Part shown: positions 8,812-18,001 of the stretch, one piece after another
How positions within the stretch are numbered: the stretch's first letter is position 1
Layout of the letters: every line of letters begins with the position of its first letter
Assembly (NCBI RefSeq): GCF_029889885.1
Contig: NZ_JARANY010000001.1
Coordinates: forward strand, 124,001-188,000
Direction: 5' to 3'
Source of the DNA: Chromohalobacter sp. 296-RDG
GTDB taxonomy: Bacteria > Pseudomonadota > Gammaproteobacteria > Pseudomonadales > Halomonadaceae
DNA length: 64,000 bases
Notes under the pieces: model-generated
What the model was told of the DNA's origin: nothing
What the model saw: the letters and a program-made list of their open reading frames with translations, nothing else
Databases searched by the model: none
Program-made: the position numbers and the translations under genes

Positions 8812-8967
8812 TGGAGCGGGAAACGAGATTCGACCGGGCTGGCGTTCCAGCTTGCGACCCTCATTAGCCGTTCCAATACTTCTGAGTTCTGGAGCGGGAA
8901 ACGAGATTTGACCGGGCTGGCGTTCCAGCTTGCGACCCTCATTAGCCGTTCCAATATTTCTGAGTTC
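8812..8967 (-). repeat. Two tandem 78-bp repeats derived from the 3' end of tRNA-Gly
   Basis: Units 8812-8889 and 8890-8967 differ at only a few bases and repeat at exactly 78 bp, in phase with the tRNA-Gly gene at 8968. On the transcribed (minus) strand each unit ends with the T-arm and acceptor of tRNA-Gly (TCGAATCTCGTTTCCCGC, then TCCA; the unit at 8890-8967 has one change there) and also keeps GAGGGTCGC from the anticodon/variable region. The 5' half of the tRNA is replaced by unrelated bases, and an inserted hairpin GCTGG-AACG-CCAGC sits before the T-arm. Neither unit can form a full cloverleaf. They lie between tRNA-Gly and tRNA-Cys. Confidence 0.9.
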
Positions 8968-9042
8968 TGGAGCGGGAAACGAGATTCGAACTCGCGACCC
9001 TCGCCTTGGCAAGGCGATGCTCTACCGCTGAGCTATTCCCGC
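8968..9042 (-). tRNA. tRNA-Gly (anticodon GCC)
   Basis: A 75-nt minus-strand cloverleaf: acceptor GCGGGAA/TTCCCGC, anticodon loop TTGCCAA giving GCC, T-loop GTTCGAATC, encoded CCA. First gene of the tRNA group downstream of pgsA and the source of the two 78-bp repeats behind it. Confidence 0.96.
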
Positions 9043-9119
9043 CGAACTCGAGGACGTATTATAGAGATAAGTCTGTGAATGTCAAACGTTTATGTGCCTC
9101 TTCGAAGTAAGAATAATGC

Positions 9120-9668
9120 TCACATGGAGCGCGTCAATTCCGGCCATGCTGCGCGCAGGTACTGGAACATCGACCACAGCGTCAACGCGGCGGCGACATA
9201 AAGCAGAACGACGCCCAGGTCGGCGATCATCGAGCCAGGTGCGAAGCCGAGCAACAGCAACAGCGAAACCATCTGTAGGGTGGTTTTTAGTTTTCCTACC
9301 CACGAAACAGAGACGCTACCGCGCTTACCGAGCTCCGCCATCCATTCCCGTAACGCCGAGATGACGATCTCCCGACCGATGATGACCAGGCCCGGTAGTG
9401 TCAGCCACACGGCGTCGAAACGTTCGATCAGGAGCGCGAGGGCGACAGCAACCATGAGCTTGTCCGCTACTGGGTCGAGAAAGGCGCCGAAGGGAGTGCT
9501 CTGATTCCAGCGACGAGCCAGGTAACCGTCGAGCCAGTCGGTCACAGCAGCGAGCCCGAACAACCCCGCGCACAGGAGCATGCTCCAGGCATAAGGGAGG
9601 TAGAAGGCGATCACCAGCAAAGGAATGAACACGATTCGAGCAAGCGTCAATAAATTGGGGATGTTCAT
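9120..9668 (-). CDS. pgsA: CDP-diacylglycerol--glycerol-3-phosphate 3-phosphatidyltransferase
   Basis: A 182-residue inner-membrane enzyme with four or five hydrophobic helices. It carries the CDP-alcohol phosphotransferase motif D-G-x2-A-R-x8-G-x3-D-x3-D in [20 protein letters not shown] followed by PVADK. It makes phosphatidylglycerol phosphate, the committed step to phosphatidylglycerol and cardiolipin. It lies 64 bp behind uvrC and is followed by three tRNA genes, a gene order shared with pseudomonads. Confidence 0.95.
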   Translation of the reverse strand: MNIPNLLTLARIVFIPLLVIAFYLPYAWSMLLCAGLFGLAAVTDWLDGYLARRWNQSTPFGAFLDPVADKLMVAVALALLIERFDAVWLTLPGLVIIGREIVISALREWMAELGKRGSVSVSWVGKLKTTLQMVSLLLLLGFAPGSMIADLGVVLLYVAAALTLWSMFQYLRAAWPELTRSM

Positions 9669-9732
9669 CGAGCGATGTAAGTCCTGACTGGTGAATGAGA
9701 TCGTCGTGCTATTGTATCTTTCAGCTCATGGC

Positions 9733-11547
9733 TCATCCATGCAATGCCTGATGAATGGTCGTGGCCATTTGGGCGCTGACGCCGGGCACGCGTGCCAGTT
9801 CATCGCGGCTGGCCTGACGGACACCCTGAAGCCCGCCGAAGAAGCGTAACAACTCCCGGCGGCGTTTGGGGCCGACGCCGGGAATGTCTTGCAGAGTCGA
9901 GGTGCGACGCTGCTTGTCGCGCTGCTGGCGATGCCCGGTCACCGCAAAGCGGTGCGCCTCGTCGCGGATATGCTGGATCAGATGCAATCCGGGGGAGGCG
10001 CTGTCGAGCGATAAGGCATTGTCGACGGTTTCCAGGAACAACGTCTCGAGCCCAGGCTTACGTGTCGTCCCCTTGGCGACGCCGAGCAGATGCGTGTTCA
10101 TGATGCCGACATCTTCGAGCACCTCGCGCGCCATGTTGAGCTGCCCCTTGCCACCATCGACGATAAGCACGTCGGGGAGCTTGCTTTCGTCCTGCATCAG
10201 GCGTTTGTAACGGCGTGTCAGCGCTTGGCGCATGGCCGCGTAATCGTCGCCCGCCGCTACGCCTTCAATATTGAAACGCCGATAATCGGACTTGACCGGC
10301 CCGTCCTGATCGAAAACTACACAGGAGGCAACCGTCGCTTCGCCGTGGCTATGGCTGATGTCGAAACACTCCAGGCGCGTCGGGGGCTCCTGCAGGTCGA
10401 GCGCCTCGCGCAAGGCGTCGAAGCGTTTGGCTAGCTGCGAGCGATTGGCCAACTGGCTGGTAAGGTGCTGTTCGGCGTTGGTGCCGGCCAGACGCAGCCA
10501 TTGGGCGCGATGGCCGCGTACCTGATGTGCCACACGGATGCGTTTGCCGGCACGTTCGGACAGTGCGGCCTGGATGACATCGGCATCCACGAGCGGCAGG
10601 GCCGTGATGATCTCGCTGGGGATGTCGCGATCATGGCCCAGGTAATAATGGCTGATGAACGCGCCCAGGAGTTCTTCCGCCGTCAGGTCCAGACCATTTT
10701 GCGGCATATGGTGATGCGCCCCGAGCATGCGTCCGCCTCGTACGCTCAGCGTGCTGATGCATACGCCGCCCGGGCGTTCGGCGAGAGCAAAGATATCGGC
10801 ATCGCCGTCGCCGGTATCGACGATCTGACGCTCCTGCAGGCGGCGCAGTTGCTGAATCTGATCGCGAAGACGTCCCGCTTCCTCGAAGTCCAGCGCCTGA
10901 CTGGCCGCTTCCATGTCTTGGGTGAGTTGCGCGGTCACCTGTTCGCTGCGTCCGTCCAGGGCCATGATGGCGTGGTCGATGTCGCGCTGGTATTCCTCGC
11001 GGCCGATATAGTCGACACAGGGCGCGCTGCAGCGCTGTATTTGGTATTGAAGACAAGGCCGGGTGCGGTGGGCGAAAACGCTGTCCTCACAATTGCGGAT
11101 GCGAAATATCTTCTGCACCAACGCTAGACTCTCGCGAACGGCGGTCGAACTGGGGAAGGGGCCCAGGTAGCGACCGTCGCCGCGTTTCCCGCGCGCGCGT
11201 TTGAGCTCGAGTGCAGGATAAGGATGGCGATCCGAGACGAAGATGAACGGGTAGGATTTATCGTCGCGCAAGAGGATATTGTACGGCGGTCGTTGCTCCT
11301 TGATGAGCGTCTGCTCGAGCAACAGCGCCTCGGTCTCGGTACGCGTGATGGTGACCTGAATATCCGCGATGCGGCCGACCAGGGCTTGTGTCTTGGTATT
11401 GAGCGCACCGCGAAAATAGCTGGCGAGACGTGCCTTGAGCCGCTTGGCCTTGCCTACATACAAGATCTCTCCGTCGGTATCCAGCATGCGGTACACGCCG
11501 GGTGACTCTGAAACCGTCTTGAGGAAATGCTTGGCGTCGAAGCTCAT
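9733..11547 (-). CDS. uvrC: Excinuclease ABC subunit C
   Basis: 604 residues, normal for UvrC. An N-terminal GIY-YIG nuclease (GVYRMLDTDGEILYVGKAKR, residues about 16-36) makes the 3' incision. A UVR motif (about 205-235, ALDFEEAGRLRDQIQQLRRL) contacts UvrB. The RNase H-like domain (ECFDISHSHGE, VDGGKGQL) makes the 5' incision, and paired helix-hairpin-helix motifs close the protein (IPGVGPKRRRELLRFFGGL). It acts in nucleotide excision repair. It sits between gacA and pgsA, the conserved arrangement in gammaproteobacteria. Confidence 0.97.
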   Translation of the reverse strand: MSFDAKHFLKTVSESPGVYRMLDTDGEILYVGKAKRLKARLASYFRGALNTKTQALVGRIADIQVTITRTETEALLLEQTLIKEQRPPYNILLRDDKSYPFIFVSDRHPYPALELKRARGKRGDGRYLGPFPSSTAVRESLALVQKIFRIRNCEDSVFAHRTRPCLQYQIQRCSAPCVDYIGREEYQRDIDHAIMALDGRSEQVTAQLTQDMEAASQALDFEEAGRLRDQIQQLRRLQERQIVDTGDGDADIFALAERPGGVCISTLSVRGGRMLGAHHHMPQNGLDLTAEELLGAFISHYYLGHDRDIPSEIITALPLVDADVIQAALSERAGKRIRVAHQVRGHRAQWLRLAGTNAEQHLTSQLANRSQLAKRFDALREALDLQEPPTRLECFDISHSHGEATVASCVVFDQDGPVKSDYRRFNIEGVAAGDDYAAMRQALTRRYKRLMQDESKLPDVLIVDGGKGQLNMAREVLEDVGIMNTHLLGVAKGTTRKPGLETLFLETVDNALSLDSASPGLHLIQHIRDEAHRFAVTGHRQQRDKQRRTSTLQDIPGVGPKRRRELLRFFGGLQGVRQASRDELARVPGVSAQMATTIHQALHG

Positions 11548-11643
11548 GGGCGCGGGACATTCGTGGAGTCGATCATGTCCGCTAGTATATCAAAGGGAAA
11601 GGGTCGCCGGAGACCCGCGTCGAGACACCGGCGACACCCGGCC

Positions 11644-12288
11644 TCAAGAAGCTTCGTAGCCGTCTATCAAGCCATAACGCAGTCCCAGGTGGGTGAGTTC
11701 GACATCGGATTGCACATTAAGCTTTTCGAAAATGCGGTAACGATACGTGTTGACGGTCTTGGGACTCAGGAAAAGTCGGTCGGAAATATCGCTGACCTTC
11801 TGGCAGTTGACGATCATCATCGCCACCTGCAGCTCGCGATGCGAAAGCTGGTCGAAGGGGTTGTCCTGCGAGCCGATCTTGGACAACACGACCTTCTGAG
11901 CAATATCCGGGCTGATGTAGCGCTGCCCCCCGAAGATAGCGCGGATCGCGCGAACCATTTCCTCGAGCTCCGTGCCTTTGCTGATGAATCCGGCGGCACC
12001 GGCGTCCATAAGGCGCTGGGCAAACGCTTCTTCGAGGAATGCTGTCACGACCACAACCTTGATGTCCGACATGCCACGCATGATCTTGCGCGTGGCTTCG
12101 AGCCCGCCGATACCGGGCATGCGTATATCCATCAATACGATGTCGGGGCGCATTTCACGTGCCATGTTGACGGCTTCTTCGCCATCGACGGCTTCGGCAA
12201 TAACGTGCAAACCGTCTTCGGAATCCAGCATTCGGGCAATGCTGGTACGAACTAGATGGTGATCATCAGCGACAAGAACCTTGATCAA
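11644..12288 (-). CDS. gacA: Response regulator GacA/UvrY
   Basis: 214 residues from TTG 12288, chosen because AGGAG lies 5 nt upstream and the protein then begins MIKVLVADDHHLVR like GacA; a TTG six codons earlier lies inside the ribosome-binding region. The receiver domain has the DD pair, phospho-acceptor Asp in DIVLMDIRMPG and the Lys in FISKGTE. The C-terminal LuxR-type HTH reads LSHRELQVAMMIVNCQKVSD and SPKTVNTYRYRIFEKLNV. In the Gac/Rsm cascade it activates small RNAs that titrate RsmA/CsrA. The sensor GacS is not in the window. Confidence 0.93.
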   Translation of the reverse strand: MIKVLVADDHHLVRTSIARMLDSEDGLHVIAEAVDGEEAVNMAREMRPDIVLMDIRMPGIGGLEATRKIMRGMSDIKVVVVTAFLEEAFAQRLMDAGAAGFISKGTELEEMVRAIRAIFGGQRYISPDIAQKVVLSKIGSQDNPFDQLSHRELQVAMMIVNCQKVSDISDRLFLSPKTVNTYRYRIFEKLNVQSDVELTHLGLRYGLIDGYEAS

Positions 12289-12496
12289 GGGAACTCCTGC
12301 AATCAATCGCCGGTTAACGAAATAGTGGCCATAGAGATCTTATGTTTCGGCCATTATGTAACGCTTCAACTCAGTGCGCTATGTGGTATTCTCAATCAAC
12401 TTAACAGTAATGCTGACTTTATGCTGCCGTGGGTTTTGCACTTTCGCGCGCTGTGCGGCACCCGCGTTGAACGGCCCTGCGCCTGGTACGTACGCA

Positions 12497-12525
12497 TTGA
12501 CATGGGTTAATGGCAGTCGTAGTAT
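12497..12525 (+). promoter_or_regulatory. Candidate sigma-70 promoter for tRNA-Ala
   Basis: TTGACA (12497-12502), a 17-bp spacer and TAGTAT (12520-12525). It points toward the tRNA-Ala gene, about 70 bp ahead of the mature 5' end, which would leave a leader for RNase P to remove. Placement fits but the -10 box is imperfect. Confidence 0.4.
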
Positions 12526-12599
12526 ATCAGAATTCCAAGGCCGCTATCGCGGAAACATCCCTTGGTAAATAAACGCATCGCCTAATGTGTTATCGATAT

Positions 12600-12675
12600 G
12601 GGGCCTTAGCTCAGTTGGGAGAGCGCAACACTGGCAGTGTTGAGGTCAGCGGTTCGAACCCGCTAGGCTCCACCA
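12600..12675 (+). tRNA. tRNA-Ala (anticodon GGC)
   Basis: A 76-nt cloverleaf: acceptor GGGGCCT/AGGCTCC with one G-U pair, D-loop AGCTCAGTTGGGAGAGC, anticodon loop CTGGCAG giving GGC, T-loop GTTCGAACC, encoded CCA. It stands alone between gacA and argF, with a strong terminator directly behind. Confidence 0.96.
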
Positions 12676-12690
12676 GATTCGTTTGATATC

Positions 12691-12724
12691 AAGCCGCCGA
12701 CGCATCGCGTCGGCGGCTTTTTTC
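12691..12724 (+). terminator. Intrinsic terminator of tRNA-Ala
   Basis: A perfect stem AAGCCGCCGACGC / GCGTCGGCGGCTT with loop ATC, followed by a T-run, starts 15 bp after the tRNA. Confidence 0.9.
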
Positions 12725-12880
12725 GTATCTTGCGCAGCGTTGAACGATCACCGGCAATGTTTTCCCTCAGGGGCTGGCGGGGTGTCGGGTAAGATGGTGC
12801 CGTGGTAGTTAAGTTACAGGAAGGGCAGACCAGCGGGTGTGGTGTGCGAGACAAGTCGAGATGTCGCGGAAATCAAGGAG

Positions 12881-12903
12881 ACGATGCCGTCCAGGCGGCA
12901 TCG
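12881..12903 (-). terminator. Inverted repeat behind argF, possible terminator
   Basis: The 9-bp arms ACGATGCCG and CGGCATCGT around a 6-nt loop lie 31 bp past the argF stop. On the argF strand no clean T-run follows; on the plus strand TTTCTT follows. The hairpin is real but its polarity is unclear. Confidence 0.45.
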
Positions 12904-12934
12904 TTTCTTGCGATGGACGTGGCATCTCGAGATG

Positions 12935-13855
12935 TTATTCCTCGACCTTGCCGAGCAGGAGGAATTCGATCAAGGCCTTCTGCGCGTGCAAGCGATTGCC
13001 GGCTTCCTGCCATACTACGGCACGCGGGTCGTCGAGCAGGGTGGTGCTGATTTCTTCGCCGCGATGCGCGGGCAGGCAATGTAGAAACAGTGCACTATCG
13101 GCGGCGCGGTCGAGCAATGCCTCGGTGACCTGAAAACCGGTGAAATCTTGCTCACGGTTGGCCTGCTCCTCTTCCTGGCCCATCGAGGCCCAGACGTCCG
13201 TGGTGATCAGCTCCGCGCCTTGGACTGCCTGCTGAGGGTCATGCAATATCTCCACGCGATCACCAGCGGCCGTTACGAGATCGGCGTCCGGTTCGTAGCC
13301 TGGCGGGCAGCAGACGCGCAGTTGGAAATCGAACTGTCGTGCGGCATTGACCCAAGAATGACACATGTTGTTGCCGTCACCGATCCAGACCGCGGTCTTG
13401 CCTTTCACTGACCCGCGACATTCAGTCCAGGTCATGATGTCGGCCAGCAACTGGCAAGGATGATAGTCGTCGGTCAGCGCATTGATGACTGGCACCTGGC
13501 TGGCGGTGGCATATTCTTTGAGCCCGGCATGCGAGAAGGTGCGGATCATGGCGATGTCCACCATTTCGGCGATTACGCGGGCGGTATCGCCGATCGGCTC
13601 GCCGCGCCCAAGTTGCGTATCGCGCGGCGAGAGGAAGAGCGCATGACCGCCGAAATGCGCCATGGCGGTTTCGAAGGAAACCCTTGTACGCGTCGAAGAC
13701 TTCTCGAAGAACATCGCCAGGGTGCGGTTGGTGAAGGGCGTATAGGTCGGTCCTTGCGCCTTGAGACGGTTCTTGATCGTGATCGCGCGCTGAATGAGAT
13801 GGCTAAGTTCCGCGGGTGACAGGTCGAGCAAGGTCAAGAAGTGGCGTGTGGCCAT
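12935..13855 (-). CDS. argF: Ornithine carbamoyltransferase, anabolic
   Basis: 306 residues, the usual monomer size. The carbamoyl-phosphate motif is SSTRTR (in [13 protein letters not shown]), with [11 protein letters not shown], the ornithine-site D-G-x-N-N-M-C-H-S-W and the catalytic [11 protein letters not shown] near the C-terminus. It converts ornithine and carbamoyl phosphate to citrulline; argG, which uses citrulline, is 1.7 kb away. RBS AAGGAG precedes ATG 13855, and three 17-bp repeats lie immediately upstream of it in the leader. Confidence 0.96.
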   Translation of the reverse strand: MATRHFLTLLDLSPAELSHLIQRAITIKNRLKAQGPTYTPFTNRTLAMFFEKSSTRTRVSFETAMAHFGGHALFLSPRDTQLGRGEPIGDTARVIAEMVDIAMIRTFSHAGLKEYATASQVPVINALTDDYHPCQLLADIMTWTECRGSVKGKTAVWIGDGNNMCHSWVNAARQFDFQLRVCCPPGYEPDADLVTAAGDRVEILHDPQQAVQGAELITTDVWASMGQEEEQANREQDFTGFQVTEALLDRAADSALFLHCLPAHRGEEISTTLLDDPRAVVWQEAGNRLHAQKALIEFLLLGKVEE

Positions 13856-13869
13856 GGCGACGCTCCTTT

Positions 13870-13925
13870 CATATGTGGTCCACTTTCATATGTGATCCAC
13901 TTGCATATGTGATCCACGGCATATC
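13870..13925. repeat. Three 17-bp tandem repeats in the argF leader
   Basis: Copies of CATATGTGRTCCACTTK start at 13870, 13887 and 13904, with a fourth partial CATAT at 13920. The first copy ends a few bases from the argF ribosome-binding site. On the argF strand each reads roughly GTGGATCACATATG. Adjacent palindromic CATATG words can pair with each other, leaving a loop with GGA. No ArgR-box consensus is visible. Could be operator iterons or an mRNA-binding site. Confidence 0.75.
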
Positions 13926-14209
13926 GGGGTGACGACGCCCACTGACGAAAGCGCGTGAGCGTAACATCCAAGACGCGCCCCGAGGCCCGACTTTCTGCGA
14001 CACTCGGCTTTACCAGGGCGACATGCGGGCCGTGCGGAAAGTCGACCATCCTAGCCAGGCTGTCGAGAAGGCGCAATTGTCGATATCAAAAGTGTCGGCG
14101 TTACGAGGGCTGTTTTCGGCGCTCGCCATCAGTAGAATGGACCTACATTCACCCGACGTATTGCGGCGGTGCCGGCTAATGGCAAGCCGCCCCGCGTGAG
14201 GAAACTGAG

Positions 14210-14548
14210 ATGAGCACGACTCTCGAGAACATCCAGCAGCAAATCGGCGAAAACACGATTCTGCTCTACATGAAAGGCACGCCCCAGCTGCCGCAGTGCG
14301 GCTTCTCCGCCCAGGCGGTACAGGCGGTCATGGCATGCGGTGAGCGTTTCGCTTTCGTCAACATTCTCGACAATCCGGACATCCGTACCGAATTGCCCAA
14401 ATACGCCAACTGGCCGACCTTCCCGCAGTTGTGGGTCAACGGCGAACTGGTCGGCGGCTGCGACATTATCGTGGAGATGCACGAAAGCGGTGAGTTGGAG
14501 AAGCTGATCAAGGAAGCGGCGGCCAACGCCGAAACTGAACAGGAGTGA
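14210..14548 (+). CDS. grxD: Monothiol glutaredoxin, Grx4 type
   Basis: 112 residues with the CGFS active site (Cys30) in TPQLPQCGFSAQAVQA, plus the glutathione-binding WPTFPQLWVNGELVGGCDI. Proteins of this class bind a bridging [2Fe-2S] cluster as homodimers or with BolA and hand clusters to client proteins rather than reducing disulfides. RBS GAGGAAACTGAG lies before ATG 14210. It is separated from rnt by a two-way terminator. Confidence 0.95.
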   Translation: MSTTLENIQQQIGENTILLYMKGTPQLPQCGFSAQAVQAVMACGERFAFVNILDNPDIRTELPKYANWPTFPQLWVNGELVGGCDIIVEMHESGELEKLIKEAAANAETEQE

Positions 14549-14594
14549 GGCATTGAGCTGGGCGTCCTTCCAAGGGAAGGCGCCGGCGCATCGA

Positions 14595-14625
14595 AAAGCC
14601 CTGCCGATGAACATTGGCAGGGCTT
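14595..14625. terminator. Bidirectional terminator between grxD and rnt
   Basis: An inverted repeat AAAGCCCTGCC ... GGCAGGGCTTT. A-rich and T-rich flanks allow termination from both sides, as expected between the convergent grxD and rnt genes. Confidence 0.8.
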
Positions 14626-14660
14626 TCGTATGGGTGATAAACGCGTAATGACGTGCCGCG

Positions 14661-15326
14661 TTAGTCCTCGTCCATGCTTTGTTCCTTCTGGGCCAACTCC
14701 CAGCCGCCGAGATCCTTGTAGCGGTTGACCATGGAACAGAACAGCTCTGCGGTACGTTCGGTGTCGTAACGGGCTGAGTGCGCCGAGTCGTTATCGAACT
14801 GGATGCCCGCCGCGCGGCAGGCGCGTGCCAGTACGGTCTGGCCGTATATCAAGCCGCCGAGCGTGGCGGTATCGAAACACGAGAATGGGTGGAAAGGGCT
14901 GCGCTTGATGCCGTTGCGCTCGATGGCGGCATTCAAGAAGCCCTGATCGAAAGCGGCATTATGGCCGACCAGAATGGCGCGAGTGCATTGATTGGCCTTG
15001 ATCGCCTTGCGCACCGGCTTGAAGATTTCGCCCAGTGCGTCGTGCTCGTTCAATGCCACTTGCTGGCGCAGTGGGCTATCCAGGTCGATGCCGGTGAAGT
15101 CCAATGCGGCCTGCTCGATGTTGGCGCCGTCGAAGGGTTTGACGTGGAAGGCGTGCGTGTCATCAGGTATCAGGTTACCTTGCTCGTCCATGGTCAGGGT
15201 CACGGCGGCGATCTCGAGCAGGGCGTCACTCTGGGCATTGAAACCACCGGTTTCCAGATCGACGACGACAGGGAGAAAGCCTCGAAAACGTTGAGCCATC
15301 AAATCGCGTGCCTGGCCGTCGCTCAT
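14661..15326 (-). CDS. rnt: Ribonuclease T
   Basis: 221 residues from ATG 15326 (GGGAG upstream); a longer frame to 15512 begins in unrelated upstream sequence. DEDDh exonuclease motifs: Exo[15 protein letters not shown], Exo[16 protein letters not shown], Exo[16 protein letters not shown] with the catalytic His. RNase T trims the 3' CCA end of tRNAs and matures 5S and 23S rRNA. The gene is divergent from argG. Confidence 0.94.
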   Translation of the reverse strand: MSDGQARDLMAQRFRGFLPVVVDLETGGFNAQSDALLEIAAVTLTMDEQGNLIPDDTHAFHVKPFDGANIEQAALDFTGIDLDSPLRQQVALNEHDALGEIFKPVRKAIKANQCTRAILVGHNAAFDQGFLNAAIERNGIKRSPFHPFSCFDTATLGGLIYGQTVLARACRAAGIQFDNDSAHSARYDTERTAELFCSMVNRYKDLGGWELAQKEQSMDED

Positions 15327-15536
15327 GCTTTTGCTCCCATCCCGATGCGGTCTCGATAGCGTCGCCACACCCGAGGCGGAGCGACAAAGTGGCAGCGAGT
15401 GTAGCATTTTCGCCCCTCGACGTCCCGCTACTCGGTGTTCGTCAGCTTCGCTCGGCGCTATAATCGGGTGACATTTTCTCGCTGTGTTCGCGCAGCCGAA
15501 CCATTCGATCAATATTCATCTTTTCAGGAGTCCCGC

Positions 15537-16757
15537 ATGTCCGATGTGAACAAGGTCGTCCTCGCCTATTCCGGCGGCCTGGATACGTCCGTCATCGTCA
15601 AGTGGTTGCAGGAAACCTACGATTGCGAGGTGGTGACTTTCACCGCCGACATCGGTCAGGGCGAAGAGGTCGAACCGGCGCGCGCCAAGGCACAGGCGCT
15701 GGGCGTCAAGGAAATCTACATCGAGGATTTGCGCGAAGAGTTCGTGCGCGACTATGTCTATCCGATGTTCCGTGCCAACACGATCTACGAAGGCGAATAT
15801 CTGCTGGGGACCTCCATCGCACGGCCGTTGATCGCCAAGCGTTTGATCGAGATCGCCAACGAGACCGGCGCCGATGCCATTTCCCACGGCGCCACCGGCA
15901 AGGGCAACGATCAGGTACGCTTCGAACTCGGCGCCTACGCGTTGAAGCCCGGCGTCCAGGTGATTGCCCCGTGGCGTGAGTGGGACCTCAACTCCCGCGA
16001 AAAGTTGATGGATTATTGCGAGAAGCACGACATTCCGGTCGACTTCTCCCAGAGCAAGAAGAAATCGCCGTACTCCATGGACGCCAACCTGCTGCATATT
16101 TCCTATGAAGGCGGCATTCTCGAGGATCCTTGGGCGGAAGCCGAAGAGGATATGTGGCGCTGGAGCGTGTCGCCGGAGGCCGCGCCGGAGACGCCGACCT
16201 ATATCGAGCTGACCTTCGAAAAAGGCGATATCGTCGCCATCGACGGCGAGCCCCTCAAGCCCCATGAAGTGCTTTCCAAGCTCAACCAGCTCGGCGGCGA
16301 CAACGGCATCGGGCGTCTGGATATCGTCGAAAACCGTTATGTGGGCATGAAGTCGCGTGGCTGCTACGAAACCCCGGGTGGCAACATCATGCTGCGCGCC
16401 CATCGTGCTATCGAGTCACTGACGCTCGACCGCGAAGCCGCGCATCTGAAGGACGAGATGATGCCCAAGTACGCCGAGGTCATCTACAACGGCTACTGGT
16501 GGAGCCCGGAGCGCAAGATGCTGCAGGCGGCCATCGATGAGACGCAGGGCAACGTCAACGGCGTGGTACGCATGAAGCTTTACAAGGGCAGTGCCACCGT
16601 GGTCGGGCGCAAGTCTGAAGAGTCGCTGTTCGATGCGTCCATCGCGACCTTCGAGGACGATGCTGGCGCCTACGATCAAAAAGACGCCGAAGGCTTCATC
16701 AAGCTCAATGCCTTGCGTTTGCGCATCGCGGCAGCAAAAGGCCGCAATGCGAATTGA
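15537..16757 (+). CDS. argG: Argininosuccinate synthase
   Basis: 406 residues from ATG 15537 with CAGGAG 8 nt before it. The N-terminal PP-loop [10 protein letters not shown] binds ATP; further family blocks are [31 protein letters not shown] and [12 protein letters not shown]. It condenses citrulline and aspartate to argininosuccinate. The start region is divergent from rnt. Confidence 0.97.
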   Translation: MSDVNKVVLAYSGGLDTSVIVKWLQETYDCEVVTFTADIGQGEEVEPARAKAQALGVKEIYIEDLREEFVRDYVYPMFRANTIYEGEYLLGTSIARPLIAKRLIEIANETGADAISHGATGKGNDQVRFELGAYALKPGVQVIAPWREWDLNSREKLMDYCEKHDIPVDFSQSKKKSPYSMDANLLHISYEGGILEDPWAEAEEDMWRWSVSPEAAPETPTYIELTFEKGDIVAIDGEPLKPHEVLSKLNQLGGDNGIGRLDIVENRYVGMKSRGCYETPGGNIMLRAHRAIESLTLDREAAHLKDEMMPKYAEVIYNGYWWSPERKMLQAAIDETQGNVNGVVRMKLYKGSATVVGRKSEESLFDASIATFEDDAGAYDQKDAEGFIKLNALRLRIAAAKGRNAN

Positions 16758-16826
16758 TCCGCATTCATTCGCGTCGAACGTCTCCCGGGTGGTGGCGTTC
16801 AACGCATAGCACGCGCAGGAGGCTTT

Positions 16827-17117
16827 ATGCTGAAACGACTCATCGAGGGCTTGTTTCGTAGCGGCGGTGTCAATGACGAGGAAATTCCCGCGACAGACTA
16901 CGAAGGCTATCTGATCACGCCGGATCCGCAGGATGTCGGCGGTCAGTACCGAGTCAGCGGTTGGATTCGCAAGCCCGTCGAAGGAGGTGAGACGCGTGAG
17001 CACCGTTTCGAGCGTTCGGATATCGTCTCCAGCCGCGATGACTGTATCGAGTTGACGCTGCGCAAGGTACAGCGTTATATCGACGATGTCGGTGACGAGA
17101 TGTTCGAGGATCGCTGA
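16827..17117 (+). CDS. Small HlyU-family protein
   Basis: 96 residues. The pattern YEGYLITPDPQDVGGQYRVSGWI ... EHRFERSDIVSSRDDCIELTLRKVQRYIDD matches the HlyU family (PF10115, named for the Vibrio haemolysin activator) as remembered. Despite the name, this family lacks an obvious DNA-binding domain, so a regulator label would be premature. It lies 69 bp behind argG, with AGGAGG before ATG 16827. Confidence 0.8.
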   Translation: MLKRLIEGLFRSGGVNDEEIPATDYEGYLITPDPQDVGGQYRVSGWIRKPVEGGETREHRFERSDIVSSRDDCIELTLRKVQRYIDDVGDEMFEDR

Positions 17118-17174
17118 ACGTCCCCAACTGGGCGCCCCCGGCTAGGCGCTCCCTTCCATCGCTATCGCGCATGC

Positions 17175-17226
17175 CAACGCCACTATCTTTGGAGCCATGG
17201 CCTCTGGAGTAGTGGCGTTTTTTTTA
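17175..17226 (+). terminator. Intrinsic terminator after the HlyU-like gene
   Basis: An outer stem AACGCCACTA / TAGTGGCGTT with an imperfect inner arm, followed by a run of eight or more T residues. Confidence 0.85.
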
Positions 17227-17316
17227 TTGTCACGACGCCTCGCCTAGGGCAATGAGGAGCGGAACTCTCGCCGCTTAGAGCAGGCCCAACCTTTTATCAT
17301 TCCGATGGAGCCGCGC

Positions 17317-17991
17317 ATGATTACCGTGCATCACCTCGACAACTCCCGCTCGCTACGCATCGTCTGGCTGATTGAAGCTTTGCAGCAAGAGTATGAGCTC
17401 GTGACCCACCATCGCGATCCGCAGACATTGCTGGCGCCGGAGAGTCTCAAACGTCTCCATCCGCTCGGCAAGGCACCGCTGATCGTAGATGAGGGGCTAA
17501 CCGTGGCCGAGTCCGGGGCGATCATCGATTACCTGATCGAACGTTACGACGAGGGCCGTCTGGCGCCGCCTGTAGGAACGCTTGAGCATCGCGACTACCG
17601 TTATTGGCTGCATTACGCCGAAGGTTCCGCGATGCCGCCGCTTGTGATGCATCTGGTCTTTTCGCGTTTGGGCAAGCCGCCGATGCCGGCGTTGATACGC
17701 CCGCTGTCGGGCAAGATAGGTCAAGGTGTGCAGGCCAAGTTCCTCGACCCCGAGATCGAGCGGCATCTGGCGTTCTGGGAGTCCACGCTCGCCGAGCATG
17801 CATGGTTCGCCGGTTCGGACTTCACGGCGGCAGATATTCAGATGAGTTTCCCCGTGTTGGCGGTCGAATCACGACGTGGCGTCAAGGATTTCCCCGCCAT
17901 TGGCGACTGGTTGGCGCGGATGCGCGCGCGGCCGGACTACCAGCGTGCTGTGGCGCAGACCGGCGATTTGAATCTGAGTGCGACACGTTAG
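17317..17991 (+). CDS. Glutathione S-transferase family protein
   Basis: 224 residues from ATG 17317, with GGAG 7 nt upstream (an in-frame ATG at 17305 overlaps that site). The thioredoxin-like N-domain starts MITVHHLDNSRSLRIVWLIE and has the cis-Pro/GSH segment GKAPLIVDEGLTVAESGAIIDYL. The C-terminal helical domain ends LARMRARPDYQRAV. Probably soluble and acting in glutathione conjugation or peroxide/isomerase chemistry; the substrate cannot be predicted. Confidence 0.88.
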   Translation: MITVHHLDNSRSLRIVWLIEALQQEYELVTHHRDPQTLLAPESLKRLHPLGKAPLIVDEGLTVAESGAIIDYLIERYDEGRLAPPVGTLEHRDYRYWLHYAEGSAMPPLVMHLVFSRLGKPPMPALIRPLSGKIGQGVQAKFLDPEIERHLAFWESTLAEHAWFAGSDFTAADIQMSFPVLAVESRRGVKDFPAIGDWLARMRARPDYQRAVAQTGDLNLSATR

Positions 17992-18001
17992 AGGAGCGGT
18001 C

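Noticed and set aside
8754-9012. Minus-strand frames encoding repeated peptides such as RLMRVASWNASP
   Set aside because: The repetition comes from the tRNA-derived DNA repeats; the frames run through a tRNA gene.
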